Origin: Bacteroidia bacterium | Lineage (GTDB): Bacteria; Bacteroidota; Bacteroidia; Bacteroidales; UBA12481 | DNA: 23,507 nucleotides | Assembly: GCA_026391235.1 (NCBI GenBank) | Contig: JAPLDV010000676.1 | Span: forward strand, 1 to 23,507 | Direction of reading: 5' to 3' | Shown here: piece after piece, positions 17,901 to 23,507 of the stretch | Numbering within the stretch: the first letter of the stretch is position 1 | Layout of the letters: the number at the start of each line of letters is the position of its first letter | Translations under genes and position numbers: made by a program | The notes under the pieces: model-generated | What the model was told of the DNA's origin: nothing | Database searches by the model: none | The model's input: the letters and a program-made list of their open reading frames with translations, nothing else

Positions 17901-18926
17901 CAGTTCAGCGGAGGCGAAGTTGAGGATTACACGGTAACCGTTGCTGCGGTTGTTGTACTGGTGCCAATTGCTGATTTTTCGGCTAGTCCAGTTAGTATTT
18001 TCGTTGGACAATCCGTACAGTTCACTGATCTGACGAAAAATATTCCAACCGGCTGGTCGTGGAATTTCGGAGACGGAAAAACATCAATCGCACAAAATCC
18101 GGCAAATACATACAGCAGTGCCGGTTCATTTACGGTAACACTTACGGCAACCAACAGTGCCGGTTCGAATACAATTACCAAGACGAGTTATATTACCGTA
18201 ACAGTTGCACCGGTGGTTACTTATTGTGTCCCTACAGGGATCAGTAATTCAAGTGATTACATTAATTCCCTTGCCATTGGAGGCATTACCAGCAGTACCG
18301 GTAAGGGATCATCCGCCTATTTATTGTATACTTCTCCTGTATTCAGTTTCACGGCAGGAAAATCTTCCTCTGTCAGCCTTACCCCATATAAGTCGACCAA
18401 CCGCGATTATTGGAAAATCTGGATTGATTATAATCTTGACGGTGATTTTACTGACTCGGGCGAGAATGTTTTTAATGCCACCAACAAGAGAGGAACGGTT
18501 ACGGGCTCAATTTTGATTCCGTCGACAGCCTCAGGATTGACCAGGATGCGGATTGCGATGCGGACCAGTGCAACTATGAATCCCTGCGACAATAATTATG
18601 GCGGTGAGGTGGAAGACTATTCGGTGAATATCATCAAAACGGGCTCAATCGATGGAGGCAGTGATATTATTTCGGGTGAAAATGCAATCCGTCCGGTGAT
18701 GAAGCTATACCCGAATCCGGCAAACAGCCAGCTGAATATTTCTGTTGAAAACGCTGCCGGTGATGCGCTGCTGCACGTATACAATATTCTTGGATCTCAA
18801 CTTGATTTGCTCCGAGTAGATTCGAACCTTATGCTACTTGATCTTACGAAATATTCCAGAGGAGTTTATTATATTCTGCTGGAAGATCAGAATCAACGGG
18901 TTGTACAGAAATTTATCAAGGAGTAA
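14907..18926 (+). CDS. T9SS-exported multidomain Asp-box protein (propeller, Ig-like, GEVED, PKD, GEVED, sorting domain)
   Basis: This is a 1339-residue cell-surface or released protein. Residues 1-22 are a signal peptide (MKRNSPILLVVLLILWFSEV). A segment at about 40-110 (FNDYWSPLDVRKGYY, GWKQFKRWEWFWNDRV) precedes the propeller. Roughly 130-775 hold about ten Asp-boxes (SIDGGTSWS, SIDGGITWN, STDGGASWS, TTNGGISWT, STDGGATWT). HxDxH (H437, D439, H441) and NDGG (456-459) match the two other Asp-box proteins here. An Ig/cadherin-like domain lies near 778-870. GEVED domains follow at about 875-1012 and 1104-1241, each ending in GGEVEDY, with a PKD domain between them near 1018-1101 (WSWNFGDGKTS). 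A type A T9SS sorting domain closes the chain (about 1264-1339: LYPNPANSQLNIS, GVYYILLED, VVQKFIKE). It is probably involved in surface binding or polymer processing; the substrate is unknown. Confidence 0.93.
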   Translation: MKRNSPILLVVLLILWFSEVSAQQWIKNIPQEKSAKENLSFFDIQKAFNDYWSPLDVRKGYYEKDGEKIKAAGWKQFKRWEWFWNDRVDPQSGEFPKTSAFRELRKYFDENPVLKSTTGASTGNWTSIGPTSTPGGYAGLGRLNCVAFSPASTSVIYVGAASGGVWKSIDGGTSWSTASDNNAVLGISDLIVLPGTSGDIIYAATGDRDASDNYSVGVLKSIDGGITWNTTGLNWSQSSLRLIYRLLGDPNNADVLFAATSDGIYMTSDGGNTWLKKSTNQFINIKFKPGSSTVMYGSTPSSGDIFLSTDGGASWSIVLNTAGYRVELAVTPINSEIVYALISNTADGLFGVYKSTTGGTSFTQVFGSSPNMLAWNCDGSDAGGQGWYDLCIAVDPTNADIVFVGGVNTWKSTNGGTAWTISNHWSGTCSGKATAVHADKHYFAYQPGTTTLFECNDGGLYKTSNSGANWTHLGNGLIISQMYRLGVSQMNSGDVIAGLQDNGTKAMISNTWKDVIGGDGMECLIDYTNTNVQYGELYYGDIYRTDNRWGSSTYITGSLTGSAGWVTPYVIDPANSNTLYCGYQSVWKTTNKGSSWTKISSWTGSTLRSLAVAPSSTTTIYAATSSILYRTTNGGISWTNITGTLPMGSNYITYISVKQDDPNTVWVSLGQFNAYGVFQSTDGGATWTDISSGLPSIPVNCVIQNKQSTSQVELYAGTDVGVFIKLGSAGWVPYFTGLPNVVVMELDIFYAADPALSKIRAATYGRGLWESDVYAGVFVNTPPAFKTDPVVEAGATTGSNYSATLVDNVTDPNSGDILSFSLISAPAWLTVAANGALSGIPLAENIGLNSFIVKVDDNQGGTDQAELQITVSAPSYCISKGLSSSMEWIKSVTFNSVINSSANNGGYKDYTAFTFNWNANTSVSFTLTPGFSGSSTNQNWSIWIDFNKDLDFSDPGEQVFTSALKKVAVSGSFTLPAFTGTTRMRISMSDASVPGPCTQFSGGEVEDYTVTVAAVVVLVPIADFSASPVSIFVGQSVQFTDLTKNIPTGWSWNFGDGKTSIAQNPANTYSSAGSFTVTLTATNSAGSNTITKTSYITVTVAPVVTYCVPTGISNSSDYINSLAIGGITSSTGKGSSAYLLYTSPVFSFTAGKSSSVSLTPYKSTNRDYWKIWIDYNLDGDFTDSGENVFNATNKRGTVTGSILIPSTASGLTRMRIAMRTSATMNPCDNNYGGEVEDYSVNIIKTGSIDGGSDIISGENAIRPVMKLYPNPANSQLNISVENAAGDALLHVYNILGSQLDLLRVDSNLMLLDLTKYSRGVYYILLEDQNQRVVQKFIKE

Positions 18927-19061
18927 CCATAAGCAGCTAAGGAATTTTTATTCACGGAAACGATCTTCTTGCACTGAACAATTTATCTGGTGCTGTTGTT
19001 CTACCAACGGACAATCAACCCTTGTTGCGATAGGGGGTAGATTTAGGTCCGTTACCTTAGC

Positions 19062-20705
19062 ATGCTGAAAAAATTATCGGTAAAATCAAAAGCCTTATTT
19101 GCCCTGTTGGCGGTAACTGTTATCACTGCTGCAACGGTAGGAATAATAGCGGTTGGGTTGGGTGTTTCAACGCTCAAAGAAGAGTCATTTAAAAAACCAA
19201 CTTCTGTAAGAGAACTGAAAGCCAATCAGATAGAAAACAGGTTTAATACCATTGAAGCTCAGATTCGAAATTATTCCGGGGAGAATGAAGGGGCAGCAGC
19301 AATGGCGTTTTTGAACGAACCATTAAATCACAAGCCGGATGATATTTATGCCACCACGATCCATCAAAGTTTGAAAAGTTATATTGAATCTTTCGGCTTC
19401 AGTATGGCGATCAGGATGTTGTTCAGGAAGTTCCTCTTGTATATAACTATTCTCTGCATTATCGTTATCTCATTATCATTTGCTTTTGCCAGGGATTTAA
19501 GTCGGCCGATAGAGGATTTGGCAAAAGCAAATGTTCAACTCAACATCCAGTCAGCAGCAATGAATTCCGCCGCTAATAGTATTATTATCACTGATTTAAA
19601 TGGTATTGTAAGATGGGTCAACCCGGCTTTTACCCGGTTAACCGGTTACGATTTTGGTGAAATCGTCGGGAACAAGCTTAAAATATTAAACTCCGGTGTT
19701 CAAAGCAAAGAGTTTTTTAACGACATGTGGACGAGAATTCTTGACGGGGAAGTCTGGCATGGTGAGGTGGTAAATAAAAGAAAGGACGGGAGCCTGTATA
19801 CTGAAGAAATGACCATCACTCCTGTTCGTGATAGTCAGGGTAAGATATCCCAATTCGTTGCCATTAAGCACGACATTTCAGAGCGGAAAAGACTGGAACA
19901 GATCGTTAAAAGTGCCAATGAACGTATGGAGGACGAACTGAATGTGGCTAAAGCGATTCAAATGAGCATGTTGCCATTGAAGTTTCCGGCATTTCCCGAA
20001 AGAGAGGATATTGACGTTTATGCAAAACTGATTCCGGCGAGGGAGGTTGGGGGCGACTTTTATGATTTTTTTTTCATAGATGAAGAGAATTTCTGTTTCG
20101 TGGTGGGTGATGTTTCCGGGAAAGGCGTGCCTGCGGCTTTGTTTATGGCTGTTACAAAGGCCTTGTTAAAGGCATTTTCGAGTAATGAAAGATCTACCGC
20201 CAAGATCCTCAGTCATGTCAATAATGAAATCAGCAAGGACAATGAGAACTCAATGTTCATCACGGTTTTTATGGCCATCCTGAATACCACAACCGGATAC
20301 CTTGTTTATTCCTGTGCGGGACATAATCCGCCATTTGTTTTAAGAAATGGTGACGGAAATCTTAAGAAACTGGCGGAGCTGCATGGTGTGGCAATCGGGG
20401 CAATGGAAGGGATTGAGTATAAAGAAACTGTTTTGCAGCTAAACCGGGGAGATTCAGTTTTTGCTTATACCGATGGAGTCACTGAAGCACAGGATCAGAA
20501 AGGGGTATTCTACTCCGAACGGCGGTTAACGGAATTATTGAATAATCACAGATTCACCGGATGCAAAAACCTGGTTGAGGCCGTTGTGGGAGATGTGATT
20601 CAATATGAAAATGGTGCAGAACATGCTGATGACATCACCACTCTTTCGGTTCATTTCAGTGAACAAACTCCGGATTCGGTTGTTGATTTCCCATATAGCA
20701 ATTAA
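19062..20705 (+). CDS. Membrane PAS-domain PP2C (SpoIIE/RsbU-type) serine phosphatase
   Basis: This is a 547-residue partner-switching phosphatase, predicted to dephosphorylate a STAS-domain antagonist. Two membrane segments, at about 11-36 and 122-143, bracket only about 85 extracytoplasmic residues. A HAMP-like start (ARDLSRPIEDL) is followed almost at once by a PAS domain (about 163-272: GIVRWVNPAFTRLTGYDFGE, KHDISERKRLE). A helical linker leads to the PP2C domain, from about 312, with GGDFYDF (330-336), GDVSGKGVPAAL (349-360), SCAGHNPPF (417-425), YTDGVTEAQ (469-477) and ADDIT near the C-terminus, including the expected metal-binding aspartates. The sensor region looks shortened. The STAS gene starts 7 bases after the stop, so the two are very likely one operon and a functional pair. 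The 135 bases upstream show no clear promoter. Confidence 0.93.
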   Translation: MLKKLSVKSKALFALLAVTVITAATVGIIAVGLGVSTLKEESFKKPTSVRELKANQIENRFNTIEAQIRNYSGENEGAAAMAFLNEPLNHKPDDIYATTIHQSLKSYIESFGFSMAIRMLFRKFLLYITILCIIVISLSFAFARDLSRPIEDLAKANVQLNIQSAAMNSAANSIIITDLNGIVRWVNPAFTRLTGYDFGEIVGNKLKILNSGVQSKEFFNDMWTRILDGEVWHGEVVNKRKDGSLYTEEMTITPVRDSQGKISQFVAIKHDISERKRLEQIVKSANERMEDELNVAKAIQMSMLPLKFPAFPEREDIDVYAKLIPAREVGGDFYDFFFIDEENFCFVVGDVSGKGVPAALFMAVTKALLKAFSSNERSTAKILSHVNNEISKDNENSMFITVFMAILNTTTGYLVYSCAGHNPPFVLRNGDGNLKKLAELHGVAIGAMEGIEYKETVLQLNRGDSVFAYTDGVTEAQDQKGVFYSERRLTELLNNHRFTGCKNLVEAVVGDVIQYENGAEHADDITTLSVHFSEQTPDSVVDFPYSN

Positions 20706-20712
20706 CCTCGAA

Positions 20713-21045
20713 ATGGACATCAAAATCAGGAAATCCGGTGAAATCAGAATAGTTCATTTTTCGGGCAGGTTAGACACAAGAACTTCCCCGGATGCTGAAT
20801 TTGCAATCGATACCCTTTTGGTAGCCGGCCACGACAAGATCATTATAAACCTGGCCGACACGGAATGGATAAGCAGTTCAGGTCTCCGGGTGCTTTTGGT
20901 AATTGCCAAGAAACTATCGGCTAAAAGTGGAAAGCTTAAAATTTGTCAGCCTAATGAGGTGGTCAAAGAAATTCTGGATATTTCAGGATTCAGTACCATT
21001 CTGGATGTCTGCATCTCCGAGGTGGTGGCTCTATCGGAATTTTAA
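20713..21045 (+). CDS. STAS-domain anti-sigma-factor-antagonist-like protein
   Basis: This is a 110-residue single STAS domain of the SpoIIAA/RsbV type, the phosphorylatable switch of partner-switching pathways. I start it at MDIKIRKSGEIRIVHFSGRL because this matches family N-termini and lies 7 bases after the phosphatase stop. The open frame extends 36 codons upstream, but that part overlaps the phosphatase gene. The phospho-site loop reads EWISSSGLRVLL (51-62). Ser56 aligns with the phosphorylated Ser of DSSG, and the usual Asp is replaced by Ser54. The remaining strands and helices (KIIINLAD, LKICQP, VVKEILDISGF) fit the fold. No anti-sigma kinase or sigma factor is in the window, so its partner must lie elsewhere. 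Confidence 0.92.
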   Translation: MDIKIRKSGEIRIVHFSGRLDTRTSPDAEFAIDTLLVAGHDKIIINLADTEWISSSGLRVLLVIAKKLSAKSGKLKICQPNEVVKEILDISGFSTILDVCISEVVALSEF

Positions 21046-21175
21046 ATTTATGCTGCCGCTAAAACGGCTATGGGTTCTCAGCTTGTTGGCTTTAGAAGTA
21101 GCGCAGGTATGCCGGAAGGCCTGCCTCGAGCTGTTTAAAAACCAAGCCAGGATGGTCAAAATTCTAAAATAAGGT

Positions 21176-21183
21176 TATCTTTG
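21176..21183 (+). promoter_or_regulatory. Candidate -7 element (TATCTTTG) for the lyase operon
   Basis: TATCTTTG is an exact match to the Bacteroidota -7 consensus and identical to the element before rlmN. It lies 193 bases before the lyase ATG and 59 bases before the boxA-like motif. No TTG is present at the -33 position (the bases there read TGGTC), so it may be weak or activator-dependent. Confidence 0.45.
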
Positions 21184-21242
21184 CCTATTGTTTTTTTAAA
21201 CCATTGCATCTTAACTAGAACATTTTCAATTGATTATATTTT

Positions 21243-21254
21243 TGTTCTTTGACA
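21243..21254 (+). promoter_or_regulatory. boxA-like antitermination motif
   Basis: TGTTCTTTGACA closely matches the E. coli rRNA-operon boxA (TGCTCTTTAACA), differing at two positions. BoxA RNA recruits NusB/NusE (S10) and makes RNA polymerase resistant to Rho. I also recall GTTCTTTGACAT-like sequences in the leaders of Bacteroidota 16S rRNA genes. Here no rRNA gene follows; an ammonia-lyase gene does. Confidence 0.55.
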
Positions 21255-21255
21255 T

Positions 21256-21319
21256 CTTGATATTCTGCGTTTTCCAAGAGCTTTTTCATTTGCATACGAG
21301 CGAACGCAGGTATATCAAG
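21256..21319 (+). repeat. 15-bp long-range hairpin immediately after boxA
   Basis: The left arm CTTGATATTCTGCGTT (21256-21271) pairs with the right arm AACGCAGGTATATCAAG (21303-21319). This gives an 8-bp and a 7-bp perfect helix separated by a 1x2 internal loop, with a 31-base apical loop. No T-tract follows, so it is not an intrinsic terminator. It begins one base after the boxA-like motif, as leader stems do in rRNA operons. Confidence 0.7.
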
Positions 21320-21334
21320 CTATTCAAAGAGCTT
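21276..21334 (+). repeat. Direct repeat AAGAGCTT in the hairpin loop and after the hairpin
   Basis: AAGAGCTT occurs at 21276-21283, in the apical loop, and again at 21327-21334, eight bases beyond the right arm. The flanks are also similar (CAAGAGCTT and CAAAGAGCTT). It could be a repeated protein or RNA contact, or a coincidence in AT-rich sequence. Confidence 0.4.
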
Positions 21335-21349
21335 ATTTTAAATAAAATA
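21334..21349. repeat. AT-only palindrome before the lyase start
   Basis: TATTTTA and TAAAATA flank a 2-base AA loop, 27 bases before the lyase ATG. It is a possible small hairpin or regulator site, but AT-only palindromes arise easily by chance. Confidence 0.3.
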
Positions 21350-21376
21350 CAACGCCGGTGATAATTTTTAAATACA

Positions 21377-22942
21377 ATGAGTTCTAAAATTGAAAAGGGA
21401 ATTGGCATTATAGCTGATAGTGTAGTTTTAAGAGATTTTGCAGACATACTTCTAAACAACAAGACCATTGAGATTGATACCGATCAAATTGAAAAAGTAA
21501 AAAAGTCCTATACATTTTTAAAATATTTTGCTCAAAAGAAGCTAATATATGGGATCAATACGGGCTTAGGGCCCATGGCTCAGTACAAGATCTCTGAGAA
21601 AGATCAATTGTTTCTGCAATACAATCTTATTCGCAGCCATTGTTCGGGTACAGGCGCAATCATGTCACCACTGCTTGTTAAATCAGCCATGGTATGTCGC
21701 ATGATAAATCTCTTAAAGGCCTGTTCTGGTGTGCATCCGGAGGTTGTCATTCTTTTAAAGGAATATATAAACCGCGATATCATCCCTGTAGTATTTGAAC
21801 ACGGAGGAGTCGGGGCCAGCGGTGATCTTGTTCAACTTTCGCATTTAGCTCTTGCCCTTATTGGTGAAGGAGAGGTTCATTATAAAGGGAAGATTGTACC
21901 TGCCTCAGAAGCTTTGATGCAGGAGGGCTTGAAACATGCATCGATGCATTTGCGCGAAGGCCTGGCTTTGATAAACGGCACTTCGGTTATGACCGGCATT
22001 GGAATAGTAAATATTCTGAACGCCAAAAACCTGCTGAATTGGGCCATTATAGCCTCAGCCATGATTAACGAGATTGTGGACTCTTATGACGATAACTTCT
22101 CTGATGAATTAAACTCTAAAAAGCGACACAAGGGACAAAGTGAGGTTGCAAGGCTGATGCGCCTGGCATTGAAAGGAAGTAAGCTGATTAAAAAACGCGC
22201 GGAGCATCTTTACGAAAAAGAAGTTGAAGAAACTATCATCAAGGAAAAAGTCCAGGATTATTACTCTATCCGATGCGTCCCGCAAATACTCGGCCCGGTT
22301 TTCGACACCATTCAGTCGGTTGAAGATATTGTTATGGACGAAGCCAATTCAGTGAATGATAATCCAGTAATCGATTTTGAAAATAAGAACGTATACCATG
22401 GGGGGAATTTCCATGGCGATTATGTATCTCTCGAAATGGACAAACTTAAAATTGTGGTCACCAAACTTGCCATGCTGATGGAGCGTCAACTGAACTATGT
22501 CTTAAATCCCCGGCTAAATGATAAGTTCCCTCCATTCGTAAACCTTGGCACTCTTGGGCTAAACCTTGGCATGCAGGGCGTACAGTTTACAGCCACTTCC
22601 ACAACGGCCGAATGTCAGACGCTTTCGTTCCCGAACTATATACACAGTATTCCTAACAACAATGATAATCAGGATATTGTTAGTATGGGAACTAATTCAG
22701 CATTGATTGCCGGGAAAGTAATTACCAATGCTTACGAAGTATTAGGTATCTATTTTATGGCCTTGATCCAGGCTGTGGACTGCGCAGTGTTAAAAGAAAA
22801 ATTATCGCCTTTTACCCGTAAGGTTTATGACGATTTACGGAGAGTTGTGCCTGTGTTTGTTGAAGACACTACCAAGTACAATCAGATCCGTGATATGAAG
22901 AACTATTTAAATAACACCAGAATTGATCTCAGCAAAATTTAA
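21377..22942 (+). CDS. Aromatic amino acid ammonia-lyase (HAL/TAL family)
   Basis: This enzyme eliminates ammonia from histidine, tyrosine or phenylalanine, using an MIO cofactor formed from Ala-Ser-Gly. The MIO triad is A147-S148-G149 in GGVGASGDLVQLSHLAL. Other family residues are YGINTGLGPMA (58-68, Tyr58 as catalytic base), LINGTSVMTG (199-208), QDYYSIRCVPQ (293-303), NDNPVID (327-333) and NQDIVSMG near the C-terminus. The 521 residues match bacterial lyases. The selectivity pair after LIR is Ser87-His88, which resembles histidine lyases (SH) more than the His-Leu of Rhodobacter tyrosine lyase. However, a FabG-like gene follows after 6 bases and no hut gene is visible. This fits the Bacteroidota flexirubin/aryl-polyene clusters, where a lyase supplies the 4-hydroxycinnamate starter. 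The substrate is therefore unresolved. Confidence 0.93.
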   Translation: MSSKIEKGIGIIADSVVLRDFADILLNNKTIEIDTDQIEKVKKSYTFLKYFAQKKLIYGINTGLGPMAQYKISEKDQLFLQYNLIRSHCSGTGAIMSPLLVKSAMVCRMINLLKACSGVHPEVVILLKEYINRDIIPVVFEHGGVGASGDLVQLSHLALALIGEGEVHYKGKIVPASEALMQEGLKHASMHLREGLALINGTSVMTGIGIVNILNAKNLLNWAIIASAMINEIVDSYDDNFSDELNSKKRHKGQSEVARLMRLALKGSKLIKKRAEHLYEKEVEETIIKEKVQDYYSIRCVPQILGPVFDTIQSVEDIVMDEANSVNDNPVIDFENKNVYHGGNFHGDYVSLEMDKLKIVVTKLAMLMERQLNYVLNPRLNDKFPPFVNLGTLGLNLGMQGVQFTATSTTAECQTLSFPNYIHSIPNNNDNQDIVSMGTNSALIAGKVITNAYEVLGIYFMALIQAVDCAVLKEKLSPFTRKVYDDLRRVVPVFVEDTTKYNQIRDMKNYLNNTRIDLSKI

Positions 22943-22948
22943 TCAGCC

Positions 22949-23507
22949 ATGAACTATGCTTTAGTTACCGGAGGTTCCCGTGGAATTGGTAAAGCTATTT
23001 CCATTGAATTGTCAAGGCAAGGTTTTCCAGTTATCATCAATTATAATTCCAATGATGAAGCGGCTAACCAAACGAAGCAAATAATTGAGGATCAGGGTGG
23101 TATTGCCGAACTGCTGAAATTCGATGTTTCGGATGTTGAAGCAGTGGATAATGCTTTGGAAAAGTGGTCGATTGATCACCCTGGTCAATTAGTTGAAGTT
23201 CTGATAAACAATGCCGGGATAAGGAAAGATAACCTGATGATGTTTATGCAAAACTCCGAATGGAGCCAAATCATTAACATACATCTCTCCGGGTTCTTTT
23301 ATATTACACGCCGTCTTATCAAGGATATGCTTACCAATCGCTATGGACGTATTGTAAATATTGTGTCATTGTCGGGCATTAAAGGTATGCCCGGACAAAC
23401 CAATTATTCAGCTGCAAAAGCGGGTATTATCGGAGCATCAAAAGCCCTGGCGCAAGAAGTTGGCAAGCGTAATGTTACGGTAAACTGTGTGGCTCCCGGA
23501 TTTATTA
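22949..23507 (+). CDS. FabG-like 3-oxoacyl-ACP reductase, SDR family (3' end beyond window)
   Basis: The first 186 residues of a short-chain dehydrogenase/reductase run to the right edge. The NADP(H) loop TGGSRGIG is at 7-14 and NNAG at 87-90. The catalytic residues are Ser140 (IVSLSG), Tyr153 and Lys157 (YSAAK). VNCVAPGFI at 178-186 is the usual stretch just beyond the active site. About 55-60 residues should be missing. FabG reduces 3-oxoacyl-ACP with NADPH in fatty acid and polyene synthesis. The start ATG lies 6 bases after the lyase stop, so the two genes are cotranscribed. Next to an aromatic ammonia-lyase, it probably reduces polyene intermediates and is not the housekeeping FabG, though the sequence alone cannot prove that. 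Confidence 0.93.
   Translation, partial: MNYALVTGGSRGIGKAISIELSRQGFPVIINYNSNDEAANQTKQIIEDQGGIAELLKFDVSDVEAVDNALEKWSIDHPGQLVEVLINNAGIRKDNLMMFMQNSEWSQIINIHLSGFFYITRRLIKDMLTNRYGRIVNIVSLSGIKGMPGQTNYSAAKAGIIGASKALAQEVGKRNVTVNCVAPGFI

Larger units (their letters stand above)
21046..21376 (+). other. 331-base non-coding gap with an rRNA-leader-like architecture
   Basis: No convincing gene fills this stretch. The first 125 bases hold only a 40-codon open frame (21050-21172) with no recognisable features. From 21176 onward it contains, in order, a -7 promoter element, an AT-rich tract, a boxA-like motif, a long-range hairpin, a repeated AAGAGCTT and an AT palindrome, ending at the lyase ATG. The last 200 bases therefore look like a structured 5' untranslated leader of the lyase operon. 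Confidence 0.6.

Noticed and set aside
20605..20712. 36-codon N-terminal extension of the STAS protein
   Set aside because: It overlaps the phosphatase C-terminus and does not resemble STAS sequence. The ATG at 20713 matches family N-termini.
21080..21120. GCAGG...CCTGC inverted repeat as terminator of the STAS gene
   Set aside because: The stem is only about 5 bp with a long loop, and no T-run follows.
21050..21172. 40-codon open frame starting 4 bases after the STAS stop
   Set aside because: It has no domain, signal peptide or clear ribosome site, and its end almost touches the -7 element at 21176. It could be a small peptide gene, but nothing in the sequence supports that beyond the open frame.
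21256..21319. Intrinsic terminator
   Set aside because: The stem is long, but it has a 31-base loop and no T-tract after the right arm.
21243..21376. Start of an rRNA operon suggested by the boxA and stem
   Set aside because: No 16S-like sequence follows; the next feature is a complete ammonia-lyase coding sequence.

Overview
The window looks like a chromosomal segment of a Bacteroidota bacterium, most likely an environmental Bacteroidales-like lineage. The support is a type IX secretion (T9SS) type A C-terminal sorting domain, GEVED and PKD modules, large Asp-box/sortilin-like secreted proteins, a Bacteroidota secreted protein commonly labelled 'asparagine synthetase B', an FkpA-like lipoprotein, an aromatic ammonia-lyase plus FabG pair that resembles the start of a flexirubin/aryl-polyene locus, AT-rich sites in place of strong Shine-Dalgarno sequences, and several matches to the Bacteroidota -7 element TAnnTTTG. 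No tRNA, rRNA, CRISPR array or insertion sequence was seen.

Layout. 1-2587 (minus): replicative helicase dnaB followed 4 bases later by the 5' 363 codons of a secreted protein that runs off the left edge. 2682-3503 (plus): ispE of the MEP isoprenoid pathway. 3525-5512 (minus): a carboxyltransferase subunit and a biotin carrier protein, with no biotin carboxylase or decarboxylase pump beside them. 5646-6374 (minus): an FKBP-type prolyl isomerase lipoprotein with a clear terminator. 6550-12757: two large Asp-box propeller paralogues on the minus strand, separated by a plus-strand DUF2147 gene whose stop codon overlaps the stop of the second paralogue. 12997-14770 (plus): rlmN and a spermidine-synthase-like methyltransferase. 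14907-18926 (plus): a third, 1339-residue Asp-box protein carrying Ig-like, GEVED, PKD and T9SS sorting modules. 19062-21045 (plus): a PAS/PP2C phosphatase and a STAS protein, two parts of a partner-switching module. 21046-21376: a 331-base gap that looks like the leader of an rRNA operon. 21377-23507 (plus): an aromatic amino acid ammonia-lyase and a truncated FabG-like reductase.

Two points stand out. First, the leader before the lyase contains a -7 element, a near-consensus boxA (TGTTCTTTGACA), a 15-bp long-range hairpin directly after it, and a repeated AAGAGCTT. This suggests processive antitermination or RNA-level control of what is probably a long biosynthetic operon. Second, all three Asp-box proteins share an HxDxH motif followed 15-16 residues later by NDGG, then QD(N/H)G and GG(D/E)G. 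The Asp-box pattern does not explain these motifs, which may mark a binding or catalytic centre.
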